This document shows, piece after piece, positions 30,386-40,421 of a DNA stretch of 64,000 bases (positions are counted from its first letter, which is position 1; each line of letters starts with the position of its first letter). The position numbers and the translations under genes are program-made. Source of the stretch: Variovorax paradoxus. Its GTDB lineage: Bacteria > Pseudomonadota > Gammaproteobacteria > Burkholderiales > Burkholderiaceae_C. The stretch is taken from the NCBI RefSeq assembly GCF_009498455.1, contig NZ_CP045644.1, forward strand, positions 5,273,001-5,337,000, given 5' to 3'. The notes under the pieces were generated by a model. It did no database searches. It saw only the letters and a program-made list of their open reading frames with translations, and had not been told where the DNA came from.

Positions 30386-31072
30386 ATGAACCTGTCTTTC
30401 GAACTTCCCCAGGGGAATGCCCCGCACACGCTGAGCTTCGAGGCCAGGCACCTCGTGATCGCCGGCTGGACCGGGCGCGACACCGCCGCCATCGAGCACC
30501 ACATCGAGGAACTTGCCGAGCTGGGCGTGCCCGCGCCCAGCGCCGTGCCGCTGTTCTACCGGGTGGCCACCCAGCAGCTGAGCCAGGCCGACGTCGTGCA
30601 GGTGGTGGGGGCCGACACCTCGGGCGAGGTCGAACCGCTGCTGTTCCTGCACGGGGGCGAGTTCTTCGTCTCGATCGGCTCGGACCACACCGACCGCGCG
30701 CTGGAAGCGCACAGCGTGGCGCTGTCCAAGCAGATCTGCGTCAAGCCCGTGGCGCGCAGCGCCTGGCGGCTGGCCGACGTGCAGGAGCGCTGGGACACGC
30801 TGGTGCTGCGTTCGTGGATCGAGGAGGGCGGTGAATGGCGCCTGTACCAGGAAGGCACGCTGGCCGCGCTGCGCCCGCCGGCCGATCTGCTGGCGCGCTG
30901 CGCCGCGGCCGACGGTGAACCGGCCGACGGTTTCGCGATGACCTGCGGCACGGTCGGCGCCATCGGCGGCATTCGCCCGGCCGCGCGTTTCCGCATGGAA
31001 CTGGTGGACGAGCACACCGGCCGCCGCATCGCGCACGAGTACCGCGCGGTCTCGCTGCCCATCGTCGCCTGA
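30386..31072 (+). CDS. DUF2848 family protein
   Basis: A 228-residue protein recognised as DUF2848 from its HLVIAGWTGRD and AIEHHIEELAELGVP opening, PLFYRVA, and SGEVEPLLFLHGGEFFVSIGSDHTDR. No signal peptide, so cytoplasmic. The family has no function known to me; it resembles enzymes of the fumarylacetoacetate-hydrolase type in its short acidic/histidine motifs only loosely. It is the first gene after the promoter and is followed after 16 bases by an amidase, which suggests action on an amide-containing or derived compound. Confidence 0.85.
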   Translation: MNLSFELPQGNAPHTLSFEARHLVIAGWTGRDTAAIEHHIEELAELGVPAPSAVPLFYRVATQQLSQADVVQVVGADTSGEVEPLLFLHGGEFFVSIGSDHTDRALEAHSVALSKQICVKPVARSAWRLADVQERWDTLVLRSWIEEGGEWRLYQEGTLAALRPPADLLARCAAADGEPADGFAMTCGTVGAIGGIRPAARFRMELVDEHTGRRIAHEYRAVSLPIVA

Positions 31073-31088
31073 CGCGCAAGGACCGCAC

Positions 31089-32447
31089 ATGCCCGCCCCG
31101 ATCTCCCTCGCAGCCGCCCGCGCCGATCTGGCCGCGGGCCGTGCCACCTCCGCCGAACTGACTGCATCGGCGCTGCAACGCATCGCCGATCCTTCCGGCG
31201 AAGGCTCGCGCACCTTCACCCGTGTGCTGGCAGACCGCGCCCGGCACCTGGCGCGCGCCTCCGACAGCTTGCGCGCAGGCGGCCTCGTGCGCTCGCCGCT
31301 CGAAGGCTTGCCGGTCTCCGTCAAGGACCTGTTCGACGTGGCCGGCGAAACGACGACCGCCGGCTCCGTCGTGCTGCGCGATGCGCCGCCTGCCGCGCAC
31401 GACGCCGAGGCCGTGCAGCGCCTGCTGGCGGCGGGTGCGGTGCTGGTCGGCAAGACGAACATGACCGAGTTCGCGTACTCCGGCCTCGGCCTCAATCCGC
31501 ACTACGGGACGCCGGCCAATCCGTGGCAGCGCGGCGAACGGCGCATTCCCGGCGGCTCGTCGTCGGGCGCGGCGGTGGCGGTGGCCGACGGCATGTGCGT
31601 CGCGAGCGTCGGCAGCGACACCGGCGGCTCGGCACGTATTCCGGCGGCGCTGTGCGGCATCACCGGTTTCAAGCCGACGGCGCGTCGCATGCCGGGCACC
31701 GGGCTCGTGCCGCTCTCGCACAGCCTCGATGCGGTCGGCGTGATGGCGCTCGACGTGGCCGGTTGCGCGGCGATGGACGCGGTGCTGTCCGGCGTGTCCG
31801 AGGTACCCCGGGCGCAGCGCCTGCGCCAGGCGCGCTTCGCGGTGCCGACCACGCTGGTGCAGGACGACATGGACGCGCACGTCGCCGCCACGTTCCGGCG
31901 TGCGCTGCAGCGCCTCTCGGCCGCCGGTGCGGAACTGGTCGAGCTGGTGGTGCCCGAGTTCGACGAGCTCGCCGCCATCAATGCCGCAGGCGGCTTCAGC
32001 GCCGCGGAGTCATGGGCGTGGCATGCCGAGCTGATCGAACGCAGCGGCAGCGGCTACGACCCGCGCGTGCTCAACCGCATCCTGCGCGGCAAGGACTTCA
32101 CGGCGCGGGCCTACCTCACGCTGCAGGCGCAGCGGGCCGACTGGCAACGCCGCGTGGCGATGCGCCTGGGCGAGGTCGACGGCTGGCTCATGCCGACCGT
32201 GCCGCTGGTGGCGCCGCGCATCGAGGCCCTCGAAGCCGACGAGGCGCAGTACTTCGCGGTCAACGCCGCGATGCTGCGCAACCCCTCCATCGTCAACTTC
32301 ATGGACGGCTGCGCCATCTCCTTGCCCTGCCATGCGGCCGGCGAAGCGCCCGTGGGCCTGAGCCTTGCAGGCCTGCCGATGCGCGATGCCGCGCTGCTCG
32401 CGTGGGCTGCCGACATCGAACGCGCCCTGCGTGCCACCGCCGATTGA
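31089..32447 (+). CDS. amidase signature family enzyme
   Basis: Hydrolyses an amide bond; substrate unknown. It has 452 residues and the full amidase signature: catalytic lysine K79 in VSVKDLFD, cis-serine S157 in GGSSSGAA, and nucleophile serine S181 in SDTGGSARIPA. No signal peptide. It shares a transcript with DUF2848 upstream and a Bug-type binding protein downstream. Members of this family also include GatA, but the absence of gatB/gatC and the catabolic neighbours make a role in tRNA charging unlikely. Confidence 0.92.
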   Translation: MPAPISLAAARADLAAGRATSAELTASALQRIADPSGEGSRTFTRVLADRARHLARASDSLRAGGLVRSPLEGLPVSVKDLFDVAGETTTAGSVVLRDAPPAAHDAEAVQRLLAAGAVLVGKTNMTEFAYSGLGLNPHYGTPANPWQRGERRIPGGSSSGAAVAVADGMCVASVGSDTGGSARIPAALCGITGFKPTARRMPGTGLVPLSHSLDAVGVMALDVAGCAAMDAVLSGVSEVPRAQRLRQARFAVPTTLVQDDMDAHVAATFRRALQRLSAAGAELVELVVPEFDELAAINAAGGFSAAESWAWHAELIERSGSGYDPRVLNRILRGKDFTARAYLTLQAQRADWQRRVAMRLGEVDGWLMPTVPLVAPRIEALEADEAQYFAVNAAMLRNPSIVNFMDGCAISLPCHAAGEAPVGLSLAGLPMRDAALLAWAADIERALRATAD

Positions 32448-32484
32448 CCCGTCTGCCAACCCTCAAGAAACTCCGGAGAACTCC

Positions 32485-33471
32485 ATGACCCAGCGCTTCC
32501 GTTTCCCGCTCGCCTCGTTCGCCTGTTTTGCCGCCGGCCTGGCGTGCATCGTGCCCGTCGCCCACGCGCAGGACGCCTATCCGTCCAAGCCGATCCGCAT
32601 GGTGGTGCCGTTCCCGCCGGGCGGCAGCATCGACATGACGGCGCGCCTGGTCGGCCAGAAGCTCTCGACGGCGCTGGGCCAGCCCGTGCTGGTGGACAAC
32701 CGTCCCGGCGCCAGCGGCAACATCGGCATGGACTACGTCGCCAAGGCGCCCAAGGACGGCTACACCTTGTTGATGGTGCACACCGGCCTGGCTTCCAACG
32801 CCCACATGTTCGCGAAGCTGCCCTACGACCCGATCAAGGACCTGGCGCCCGTGATCCGCGTGGCCGACCAGCCCAACGTGCTCATCATGAATCCCAAGTG
32901 GTCGTTCAAGAACGTCGGCGAACTGGTGGCCTACGCCAAGGCCAACCCCGGCAAGCTCAGCGTCGGCACCTCGGGCGTGGGTGGCCCGCAGGACGTGGCC
33001 GCGCGCCGCTTCATGCAGATGACCGGCACCGACTTGCTCAACGTGGCGTACAAGGGCGGGGCGCCTGCGCTGTCCGACCTGATCGGCGGGCAGATCGACA
33101 TGATGTTCGAGACCTCGCCGACCGCCGTTCCCTACGCCAGGAGCGGCAAGCTGAAGGCGCTGGCGGTCACGGGCGACAAGCGCGTTTCGACCTTGCCCGA
33201 CGTGCCGACGGTGGCCGAGTCCGGCGTGCCGGGTTACCGGTTCATGGGCTGGGTCGGCCTGGTGGCCCCGGCCGGAACCCCGGCACCGATCATCGCCAAG
33301 CTCAACGAACAGGTGCAGGCGCTGCTCAAGAACGCCGACACGCAGAAGCAGTTCACCGACCTCAGCCTCGAGGTCATCGGCGGCTCGGCGGCGGACTTCA
33401 CGGGCTTCGTGCGCAAGGAGTCGAACGACTACGCCCGGTTTGTCAAAGACTTCAACATCACGCCGCAATGA
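32485..33471 (+). CDS. Bug-type tripartite tricarboxylate transporter binding protein
   Basis: Periplasmic solute receptor of the TctC/Bug family, greatly expanded in Burkholderiales. It has 328 residues. The signal peptide ends near VAHAQ, and the mature protein starts DAYPSKPIRMVVPFPPGG, the family hallmark, with VDNRPGASGNIG following. The start is set by CCGGAG upstream. No TctA/TctB membrane genes are nearby, as is common for orphan Bug proteins. With the amidase and DUF2848 it suggests uptake and breakdown of one carboxylated or amidated compound. Confidence 0.93.
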   Translation: MTQRFRFPLASFACFAAGLACIVPVAHAQDAYPSKPIRMVVPFPPGGSIDMTARLVGQKLSTALGQPVLVDNRPGASGNIGMDYVAKAPKDGYTLLMVHTGLASNAHMFAKLPYDPIKDLAPVIRVADQPNVLIMNPKWSFKNVGELVAYAKANPGKLSVGTSGVGGPQDVAARRFMQMTGTDLLNVAYKGGAPALSDLIGGQIDMMFETSPTAVPYARSGKLKALAVTGDKRVSTLPDVPTVAESGVPGYRFMGWVGLVAPAGTPAPIIAKLNEQVQALLKNADTQKQFTDLSLEVIGGSAADFTGFVRKESNDYARFVKDFNITPQ

Positions 33472-33494
33472 AAAAAGCCCCGCGACTGCGGGGC
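33471..33494 (-). terminator. terminator for the parvulin gene, shared with the Bug gene
   Basis: GCCCCGC (33477-33483) and GCGGGGC (33488-33494) enclose GACT. Read on the minus strand it is followed by six T (33476-33471); on the plus strand by TTCTTC. It therefore serves the minus-strand isomerase gene best and may end the plus-strand Bug transcript too. Confidence 0.88.
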
Positions 33495-33520
33495 TTCTTC
33501 GTTGGGCGATGGGCCGAGGC

Positions 33521-34306
33521 TTACTCGACCTTGGCCTTCGCGCGCAGCTCTTCCTGGTACTTCTGCAGGCGCTGCTGTTGCAGCTGCTGCGTGATCTGCG
33601 GCTTCACTTCTTCCAGCTTCGGCAGTTGGGCCTGGCGGATGTCGTCGACGCGAATGATGTGATAACCGAACTGGGTCTTGATCGGGGCAGGGGTGGTCTC
33701 GCCCTTCTTGAGCTTGATCATCGCCTCCGAGAACTCGGGCACGAAGCTGGCGGGGTTGGCCCAGTCGAGGTCGCCGCCATTGGCGCCCGAACCCGGGTCC
33801 TTGCTCTGCTTCTTGGCGATGTCTTCGAACTTGGCGCCCTTCTTCAGGTCGGCCATGATCTTCTTGGCCTGGTCTTCGGTTTCGACCAGGATGTGGCGGG
33901 CCTTGAATTCCTTGCCGCCGTTGGCTGCCACGAACTTGTCGTACTCGGCCTTCACGTCGGCGTCGGACACCGCGTTGGTCTTGCGGTAGTTCTCGAACAG
34001 CGCGCGGATCAGGATGGCCTGGCGGGCGAGTTCGAGCTGGTTCTTGTAGTCCTCGGTGGCGTCGAGGCCTTGCTTCTGCGCTTCCTGCATGAACACTTCG
34101 CGCGCCACGATTTCCTCGCGCAGCTGGTTTTGCATTTCAGGCGTCACCGGGCGGCCGGCGGCAGCCAGCTGCTGGGCCAGGACGTCCATGCGGGCCTTGG
34201 GCACCGCCTTGCCGTTGACGATGGCGGCGTTCTGCGCCAGAGCTGACAAGGGGAGTGCACTGATCAGCGCTGCGGCCGCAACGGCCTGCAAGATGTGTTT
34301 TTTCAT
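33521..34306 (-). CDS. periplasmic peptidyl-prolyl isomerase, parvulin type
   Basis: A folding factor for exported proteins, of the PpiC/SurA/PrsA type. It has 261 residues. Signal peptide MKKHILQAVAAAALISALPLSALA is followed by a helical chaperone-like region and one parvulin domain: KEFKARHILVETEDQAKKI, GSGANGGDLDWA and PIKTQFGYHIIRVDD are the standard motifs. The C-terminus is charged and Gln-rich. It lies 129 bases downstream of bolA on the same strand and may have its own promoter. The substrate is not predictable. Confidence 0.93.
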   Translation of the reverse strand: MKKHILQAVAAAALISALPLSALAQNAAIVNGKAVPKARMDVLAQQLAAAGRPVTPEMQNQLREEIVAREVFMQEAQKQGLDATEDYKNQLELARQAILIRALFENYRKTNAVSDADVKAEYDKFVAANGGKEFKARHILVETEDQAKKIMADLKKGAKFEDIAKKQSKDPGSGANGGDLDWANPASFVPEFSEAMIKLKKGETTPAPIKTQFGYHIIRVDDIRQAQLPKLEEVKPQITQQLQQQRLQKYQEELRAKAKVE

Positions 34307-34435
34307 GAAATGAATATCAGGCTGGAGAGGAAATGCGCGTGTAGGAAAAGGCGCGGGAAAGAAAGCAGGAATCAGGAGGAAAGAAGGAGAGGGTGGGCGG
34401 CCGCGGCGAACGCGGCAAGCAACCGATTGGACGAC

Positions 34436-34717
34436 TCAGAGCACCTCGATGGCGATGGCGTGCAGACCCTGTGCGATAAAAACTTGGAGGGCATCATACA
34501 CAAGCCGATGCCGCGCCACGCGGGGCTTCCCGTCGAACAGCGGGGAGGCGATGCGCACCCGGAAATGGGTGCCGTAGCCCTCGGCGTTGGCGCCCGCATG
34601 GCCCGCATGGGACGCGCTTTCGTCGATCACTTCAAGCTGCGTGGGCGCCAGCGATGCGCGCAACGCCGCTTCGAGCGCGGCCACGGTGGGCAGGGGAAAG
34701 GTGGTGGCGTCGGTCAT
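34436..34717 (-). CDS. bolA: BolA family protein
   Basis: A 93-residue BolA-type protein; such proteins work with monothiol glutaredoxins in iron-sulfur cluster trafficking, and some affect cell shape and stress genes. The fold is indicated by [48 protein letters not shown] with the conserved RHR, and HAIAIEVL. An insertion of Ala/Gly/His ([12 protein letters not shown]) is present in the loop where the cluster-binding residues lie. The start overlaps the yciB stop (ATGA). Confidence 0.9.
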   Translation of the reverse strand: MTDATTFPLPTVAALEAALRASLAPTQLEVIDESASHAGHAGANAEGYGTHFRVRIASPLFDGKPRVARHRLVYDALQVFIAQGLHAIAIEVL

Positions 34718-35253
34718 GCGGTCGGCTTGTCTTCCTTGAGGTGCGGCGCGATGTACAGGCCCTGCGCCACCAGGAAGACGATCGGGAACACATAGCCCCA
34801 GAGCTTGAAGTTGACCCAGGCCTCGGTCGTGAAGTACGCCGCCACGTAGCCGTTGATGAGTGCCATGAAGAGGCAATAACCGATCCACGCCACATTGAGC
34901 CGGGCCCAGATGCGCTCGGGCAGCTCGAGCTGCGCGCCCAGCAGCATCTTCAGGAAGTTCTTCTTCAGCGCCCACAGCGCTACCGCCAATGCGATCGCCA
35001 TGGCGCCGTACAGCACCGTCGGCTTCCACTTGATGAAGCGGTCGTCGTGCAGCACCAGCGTGAGCGTGCCGAACAGCAGGATCAGCACCAGCGTGGCCTT
35101 CTGCATCGCCTGCAGCTTGCGTTCCATGGCGTAGATGACGGCCATCTGCACCACGGTGGCGGCCATGAGCACGCCGGTGGCGGTGTAGATGTCGGCGAAC
35201 TTGTAGGCGCCGAAGAACAGCAGGATCGGGAAGAAGTCGAGGAGCAGTTTCAT
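34714..35253 (-). CDS. yciB: inner-membrane septation protein YciB
   Basis: A 179-residue integral membrane protein with five predicted hydrophobic segments, matching YciB/IspZ (septation protein A) by [28 protein letters not shown] and [20 protein letters not shown]. It is reported to affect envelope integrity and division. The start overlaps the msrB stop (ATGA) and its own stop overlaps the bolA start in the same way. Confidence 0.93.
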   Translation of the reverse strand: MKLLLDFFPILLFFGAYKFADIYTATGVLMAATVVQMAVIYAMERKLQAMQKATLVLILLFGTLTLVLHDDRFIKWKPTVLYGAMAIALAVALWALKKNFLKMLLGAQLELPERIWARLNVAWIGYCLFMALINGYVAAYFTTEAWVNFKLWGYVFPIVFLVAQGLYIAPHLKEDKPTA

Positions 35254-35660
35254 TTCTTTTGGAAGTCGAGCGACGCCGAGTTCATGCAGTAGCGCAGGCC
35301 GGTTTCGGTGGGGCCGTCGGGGAACACGTGGCCCAGGTGGGCGCCGCAATTGGCGCACACGTTTTCGGTGCGCACCATGCCGTGCGAGCGGTCGACGATG
35401 TTGCGGATGGCGCCGGGCACGGCTTCTTCGGAGAAGCTGGGCCAGCCGCAGCCGGCGTCGAACTTGGTGGCCGCTTCGAACAGCTTGGCGCCGCAGCAGA
35501 TGCAGTGGTACGTGCCGTCGTCCCAGTGGGCTTCGTACTTGCCGGTGAAGGGGCGTTCGGTGGCGGCGTGGCGCGTCACCTCGAAGGCGGCGGGTTCGGC
35601 GCCCTTTTCAGCGAGCAGGGCTTTCCATTCGGCGTCGGTTTTCTGTACGGGCGTGGTCAT
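35250..35660 (-). CDS. msrB: peptide-methionine (R)-S-oxide reductase MsrB
   Basis: Reduces R-methionine sulfoxide in oxidised proteins. It has 136 residues. Two zinc-binding CxxC pairs lie in CICCGAKLF and [12 protein letters not shown], the substrate pocket in GCGWPSF, and the catalytic cysteine in RYCMNS. The ATG overlapping the selO stop (ATGA) was preferred to a TTG three codons upstream. No signal peptide, so cytoplasmic. Its coupling to selO, itself a redox-related protein, is notable. Confidence 0.95.
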   Translation of the reverse strand: MTTPVQKTDAEWKALLAEKGAEPAAFEVTRHAATERPFTGKYEAHWDDGTYHCICCGAKLFEAATKFDAGCGWPSFSEEAVPGAIRNIVDRSHGMVRTENVCANCGAHLGHVFPDGPTETGLRYCMNSASLDFQKK

Positions 35661-37138
35661 GATGAGCAACTGATTTCGATCGTGGAGGCCCAGTCGGGCG
35701 GGAAGCCGGCGTAATCGTCGGCACCGGGGTGTTCTTCACATGGGGTTTGGAGCAGCGTCAGCAAGGTTGCCACACCCGTGTGGTCCTTTTGCTGACTGGC
35801 TTCGATGGCCTGCTGGCCCAGGTGGTTGCGCAGTACGAACTTGGGGTTCGTCCGCAGCATCAATTTTGCCGCCGCGGCCCGCGGCAATGGCGCATGCCGC
35901 TCTGAAAAAGAGAGCATCCAGGCGTCGAAGCCGGGCCGGTCGAGGAACAGGTCGCGCACCGGCTCGACATTGCCGTCGGCCATGTGGTTCGACAGGCGGC
36001 GCCAGAAGATGGTGTGGTCGACCTTCTCGGCCGCCAGCAGCTTGAGCACGCCTTCGATGAGCGCGCGGTCGCCCTCGGCGGGCGTGGCCAGGCCCAGCTT
36101 GGCGCGCATGCGGTCCTCGAACGCGTTGGGGAACACGGTCTTGTACGACTCCAGCGCGGCCACGGCGACTTCCTGGTCGCCGATGAGCGGCAGCAGTGCC
36201 TGCGCCAGGCAGAACAGGTTCCAGTAGGCGACGTTGGGTTGCTGGTTGAAGGCGTAGCGGCCCTGGGTGTCGCTGTGGTTGCAGATGTGGCGCGGGTCGA
36301 AGCCATCGAGGAACTGGAACGGCCCGTAGTCGATGGTGAGCCCGAGGATGCTCATGTTGTCGGTGTTCATCACCCCGTGGCAGAAGCCCACGGACTGCCA
36401 CTGGGCGAGCAGGGCGGCGGTGCGCTCGCTCACGGCTTCGAGGAACGCCGCGTAGGCGTTGCCGTTGAAGCGCGCGGTATTGCGGCATTCGGGGTAATAG
36501 CGGTCGATGACGTAGTCGGCCAGCGCGCGCAGCTCGTCTTCGCGCTGGTTGGCGGCGAAGTGCTCGAAATGCCCGAAGCGCACGAAGCTCGGCGCGACGC
36601 GGGTCACGACAGCGGCGCTTTCGGCGGTTTCGCGGTAGATGGGCGCGTCGGAGCCGGTCACGCACAGTGCGCGCGTGGTCGGAATGCCCAGGCCGTGCAT
36701 GGCTTCGCTGCACAGGAACTCGCGGATGCTCGAGCGCAGCACGGCGCGGCCGTCGCCGCCGCGCGAGTAGGGCGTGCGCCCCGCGCCCTTGAGCTGCACT
36801 TCGAGCCCGCCCTCGGTCTCGCCGAGCAGGATCGCGCGGCCGTCGCCCAACTGCCCGGCCCAGACGCCGAACTGGTGGCCGCTGTAGACCGTGGCGATGG
36901 GGCGCGTGCCAGCGACCGGCAGGCTGCCGGTGAGTGCGGCGAGCGTGGTGTCCGAGTCGCGCCAGCCAGGCGGCAGGCCCAGCTGGCGCGCCACGGCGTC
37001 GCTGTGGCACACCCAGTACGGGTCGGGCAGCGGCGTGGGGCGCAGTTCGGTGAAAAAGGCGGAGCCCAGCGTCGAGAAGCCGGGCTTCCAGCGCAGGCCC
37101 AGGTCGGCGACCGGGGTGTCTTCGGCTAGCAAGCTCAT
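35657..37138 (-). CDS. selO: protein adenylyltransferase SelO (YdiU)
   Basis: A pseudokinase-fold enzyme that transfers AMP to hydroxyl groups of proteins involved in redox balance. It has 493 residues. Recognisable stretches are [56 protein letters not shown] and [16 protein letters not shown]. The C-terminus ends SCSS, the cysteine form of the motif that carries selenocysteine in animal SelO. Start codon ATG at 37138. It heads the selO-msrB-yciB-bolA transcript. Confidence 0.95.
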   Translation of the reverse strand: MSLLAEDTPVADLGLRWKPGFSTLGSAFFTELRPTPLPDPYWVCHSDAVARQLGLPPGWRDSDTTLAALTGSLPVAGTRPIATVYSGHQFGVWAGQLGDGRAILLGETEGGLEVQLKGAGRTPYSRGGDGRAVLRSSIREFLCSEAMHGLGIPTTRALCVTGSDAPIYRETAESAAVVTRVAPSFVRFGHFEHFAANQREDELRALADYVIDRYYPECRNTARFNGNAYAAFLEAVSERTAALLAQWQSVGFCHGVMNTDNMSILGLTIDYGPFQFLDGFDPRHICNHSDTQGRYAFNQQPNVAYWNLFCLAQALLPLIGDQEVAVAALESYKTVFPNAFEDRMRAKLGLATPAEGDRALIEGVLKLLAAEKVDHTIFWRRLSNHMADGNVEPVRDLFLDRPGFDAWMLSFSERHAPLPRAAAAKLMLRTNPKFVLRNHLGQQAIEASQQKDHTGVATLLTLLQTPCEEHPGADDYAGFPPDWASTIEISCSS

Positions 37139-37223
37139 GCCCGGATTGTCCGGCAGCCCACGAAACCCCGGGCCGCAGAGGCCATCGGCGACGTGGGGTG
37201 GTTGGGGTGGCGGCTGCGGCCGA

Positions 37224-38333
37224 TCAGTTCAGCAGCGCGCCGCGCAGCGCCCCGGCGCCGCCGAGCGCGAGGCTGGCGCGGTACTGGGCCGGCGGCAGGC
37301 CGAACCAGCGTTTGCAGGCGCGGAAGAAGTTGCTGACGTCCACGAAGCCCAGCCGGTCGGCCACGTCCGCGAGCGTGTGGCGCTGCTCGGCCAGGTACTG
37401 CTTGGCGAGTTCGCGGCGCGTACGGTCGAGCAGGGCCTGGAACGACACCGACTCTTCCTGCAAGCGGCGCTGCAGGGTGCGGTCGGCCAGCCCGAGGCCC
37501 GAAGCCACGTCCTGGCGGCGCGGCTCGCCGTGCTGCAGCCGGCGCGCGATCTCGGCGCACACCAGGCTGGCGGTGGTGGTCTGGCCCAGCAGGTTGAGCT
37601 GGTCGTCGAGCAGGTGCTCCTGCATCTCGCCCAGCGCCGCGTGGTGGGTCGGCAGCGGCATCGTCATGTCGGCCGACGACAGCAGCAGGCGGTTGGCGGG
37701 CGCGTTGAAGCGGATCTCGCAGCCGAAGGCTTCGCGGTGCAGCCGGTCGTCGGCCGGCGGCGGGTAGACGAACTCCATGGCCAGCGGCTGCAGCTCGCGG
37801 CGCGTGAGCCACTGGCACTGCATGAAGACGGTGAGCAGGGCGTACTCGACGCGCTGGCGCGGAATCGGCAGCGTGCCGCCGGTGTGCTCCATGACCATCC
37901 AGCAGCCGCGCGCGTCGGACTGCAGCGAGAAGGCGGTGGCGTCGGAGATCACGGCCATGTAGCGCGCAAGCCGCGTGAGCGCCGCGCCCAGGTGGGGGCT
38001 GCAGGCCATGGCGTGGCCCACGGTGCCCAGCTTGCTGTGCGTGGCGGCCAGGTCGCGGTCCAGGCCCAGCGTGGGCCGTCCGGCGTGCGCCACGGCCACC
38101 TGCCAGAGCACCGAGATTTCGTCGACCGGGAAGCGCGCGTTCTGGCGGTGCAGCGATTCAGGGTCGAAGCCGGCGTCGCGCAGCAGCGCAGGCACGTTCA
38201 GCCCCTCGGCCTGGAACATCGACAGCACGCCTTCCAGCCACGCGGCCGAACTGGTGCGCAGCTCCGGCTGCGGGCAGCCGGGGCGGCGCGGCGGCCGGCG
38301 CGAATGGCGTGGCAGGGAGGCTTCTGAAGTCAT
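37224..38333 (-). CDS. AraC family regulator
   Basis: A 369-residue transcription regulator. The N-terminal part (about 40-220) resembles the arabinose-binding-like domain of the OruR/ArgR-type AraC group ([29 protein letters not shown]). The C-terminal AraC DNA-binding domain covers [18 protein letters not shown] and [33 protein letters not shown]. It is divergent from the carboxylesterase gene 132 bases away and may control it. The ATG at 38333 has only a weak ribosome site. Confidence 0.9.
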   Translation of the reverse strand: MTSEASLPRHSRRPPRRPGCPQPELRTSSAAWLEGVLSMFQAEGLNVPALLRDAGFDPESLHRQNARFPVDEISVLWQVAVAHAGRPTLGLDRDLAATHSKLGTVGHAMACSPHLGAALTRLARYMAVISDATAFSLQSDARGCWMVMEHTGGTLPIPRQRVEYALLTVFMQCQWLTRRELQPLAMEFVYPPPADDRLHREAFGCEIRFNAPANRLLLSSADMTMPLPTHHAALGEMQEHLLDDQLNLLGQTTTASLVCAEIARRLQHGEPRRQDVASGLGLADRTLQRRLQEESVSFQALLDRTRRELAKQYLAEQRHTLADVADRLGFVDVSNFFRACKRWFGLPPAQYRASLALGGAGALRGALLN

Positions 38334-38465
38334 TCGATTGGCTCGCTTGCGATAGCGGTGAAAACGGCGCCGGTTCCTAGAATTTTTCCAGTGCACAGCG
38401 GCCCCGCAGTATGGGCGGCGCGCACCGAGCCAGGAATTCCGATTAACCCGGTGTGGAGACAAAAC

Positions 38466-40304
38466 ATGAAGACAACGACAACGGCACAAAACCAGGGTGC
38501 GGCAGGACAGACGGCGATGGCGCGCGCCATTGCAACGGTGGCCACGCTGGCCGCCGCGGCGGCGCTCGCGGCCTGCGGCGGTGGCTCGTCGGGATCGCCA
38601 GGCTTCCCGATCCTGCCGCCCGCACCGGCACCGGCACCTGCCCCCGCTCCGGCGCCCGCCGCCGACGGCCCCATGGTGCGCCAGACCACGGCCGGCAAGG
38701 TCGAAGGCGTGGACGACAGCGCCAAGACCGGCACCTGGTCCTGGAAAGGCGTTCCGTTTGCCCAGCCCCCGGTCGGCGCGCTGCGCTGGCGCGCACCGGT
38801 CGAGCCCGAGGCGTGGACCGGCATCCGCCCGGCCAAGGCCTTCGGCAACGCCTGTCTGCAGATCGGTCGGCTCTTCAGCCCCGGCACCAGCAACACCTAC
38901 GACGCAACCATCGGCACCAACCTGGGCAAGCCGGTCGGCAGCGAAGACTGCCTGTTCGTCAACATCTGGCGCCCGGCCACCACCGACAAGAACCTGCCGG
39001 TGCTGCTGTTCATCCACGGCGGCAGCAATATTTCAGGCTACACGGCCGATCCGCTGTACGACGGCGCGGCGCTGGCCAAGGCCACCAACGCGGTGGTCAT
39101 CACCGCCAGCTACCGGCTGGGCATCCTGGGCTTCCTGAACATGCCGCAGCTGCGGCCGGGCGGCAGCGCGGGCGACGATTCGGGCAACTTCGCGCTGCTG
39201 GACAACATGGCGGCGCTGCGCTTCATTCAAGGCAATGTCGCCAACTTCGGTGGCGACCCGGGCAACGTCACGCTGTCGGGCGAATCGGCCGGCGCGACCA
39301 ACCTGCTGGCGGTGATGACCTCGCCGATGGCCAAGGGCCTGTTCCACAAGGCCTTCGAGATGAGCGGCGGCATTTCGCTCGCGACCAACCTGCCGGCAAA
39401 GACGCTGCCGACGCTGCAGCCGGTGTCGGTGTCGCTGACGCAGGGCCAGACGATCCTCGAAAAGCTGCTTGTCGCCGACGGTACTGTGGCCGATGACGCG
39501 GCGGCCAAGGTGTACATCGGCACGCGCACGCCGGCGCAGATTGCCGAGTACCTGCGTGCGCAGGAGGGCGGGGCGCTGCTGACCAAGGTCGCTGCAGCCG
39601 GCCTGGGGGCCGTTGCGCCCATTCCCGACGGCACGGTACTGCCGGCCGACCCGATCGGCGCCATCGCAGCCGACAAGTACGTCAAGGTGCCCATGCTCGC
39701 GGGAAACACGCGCGACGAAGGCAAGCTCTTCGCGTCGCTGCTGAAGACCATCGGCTACCCGGACCCCGGCTGGATCGTCACCGACGCCCAGCGCTTCTCG
39801 ATGATGTTCGGCTTCAACCCCGATGCCGCGCCCACGCTCACGGTGGCCGACATCATCCACCCGACCTACCTGCCGGTAGGTGCGGTTGGCCTGGGCTACA
39901 ACGCGGCCACGGACACCATCACGCAGGGCCTGTTCGGCGCCAACCGCGACAACCTGCTCAACACCATGAAGACGCGCCAGTCGAACATCTGGCACTACCG
40001 CCTCGACTGGTCGCAGGAGGCCGCACCGTGGAACGACGTGTACGGCGCCGCGCACGCCTTCGACCTGCCGTTCGTGTTCGGCAATTTCGAAGGCTCGCTG
40101 CTCAGCAACGTGATGGGCGGCAAGGCCAACGAGAAGGGGCGCGTGGCGCTGTCGAAGGCCGTCATGGCCAGCGTCGGCGCGTTCATGCGCAACGGCGATC
40201 CGAACACGCCCGAACTCGGTGCAACCTGGGGCACGTGGCCTTCGCAGATGCTGCTCGACGCGACGCCGACGGCCGCCAAGATCACGCCGGTGACGGTCCC
40301 TTGA
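38466..40304 (+). CDS. type-B carboxylesterase/lipase lipoprotein
   Basis: A secreted or surface ester hydrolase of 612 residues. The N-terminus has a hydrophobic run and lipobox (AALAAC then GGGSSG), followed by a Pro-Ala linker, so it should be lipid-anchored. The type-B esterase fold is shown by GVPFAQPPVGALRWRAP, SEDCLFVNIWRP, the oxyanion HGGS, nucleophile GESAGA and the histidine region AAHAFDLPFVFGN. The start was chosen for GGAG upstream and the signal. TAGAAT at 38378-38383 may be a -10 box. Substrate unknown. It is next to an acyl-CoA ligase, which could activate a released acid. Confidence 0.9.
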   Translation: MKTTTTAQNQGAAGQTAMARAIATVATLAAAAALAACGGGSSGSPGFPILPPAPAPAPAPAPAPAADGPMVRQTTAGKVEGVDDSAKTGTWSWKGVPFAQPPVGALRWRAPVEPEAWTGIRPAKAFGNACLQIGRLFSPGTSNTYDATIGTNLGKPVGSEDCLFVNIWRPATTDKNLPVLLFIHGGSNISGYTADPLYDGAALAKATNAVVITASYRLGILGFLNMPQLRPGGSAGDDSGNFALLDNMAALRFIQGNVANFGGDPGNVTLSGESAGATNLLAVMTSPMAKGLFHKAFEMSGGISLATNLPAKTLPTLQPVSVSLTQGQTILEKLLVADGTVADDAAAKVYIGTRTPAQIAEYLRAQEGGALLTKVAAAGLGAVAPIPDGTVLPADPIGAIAADKYVKVPMLAGNTRDEGKLFASLLKTIGYPDPGWIVTDAQRFSMMFGFNPDAAPTLTVADIIHPTYLPVGAVGLGYNAATDTITQGLFGANRDNLLNTMKTRQSNIWHYRLDWSQEAAPWNDVYGAAHAFDLPFVFGNFEGSLLSNVMGGKANEKGRVALSKAVMASVGAFMRNGDPNTPELGATWGTWPSQMLLDATPTAAKITPVTVP

Positions 40305-40421
40305 AGAGCCGCTTCGTTCAATCATGCAGTGCGGGTTTGTGTCATTGTGCAAGTGGCCGAAGCTTGCGTGAATCTCTCGTTCGCAAAGCTTTTTGAAGTC
40401 ATTTCACATAGGAGTCCGTAG

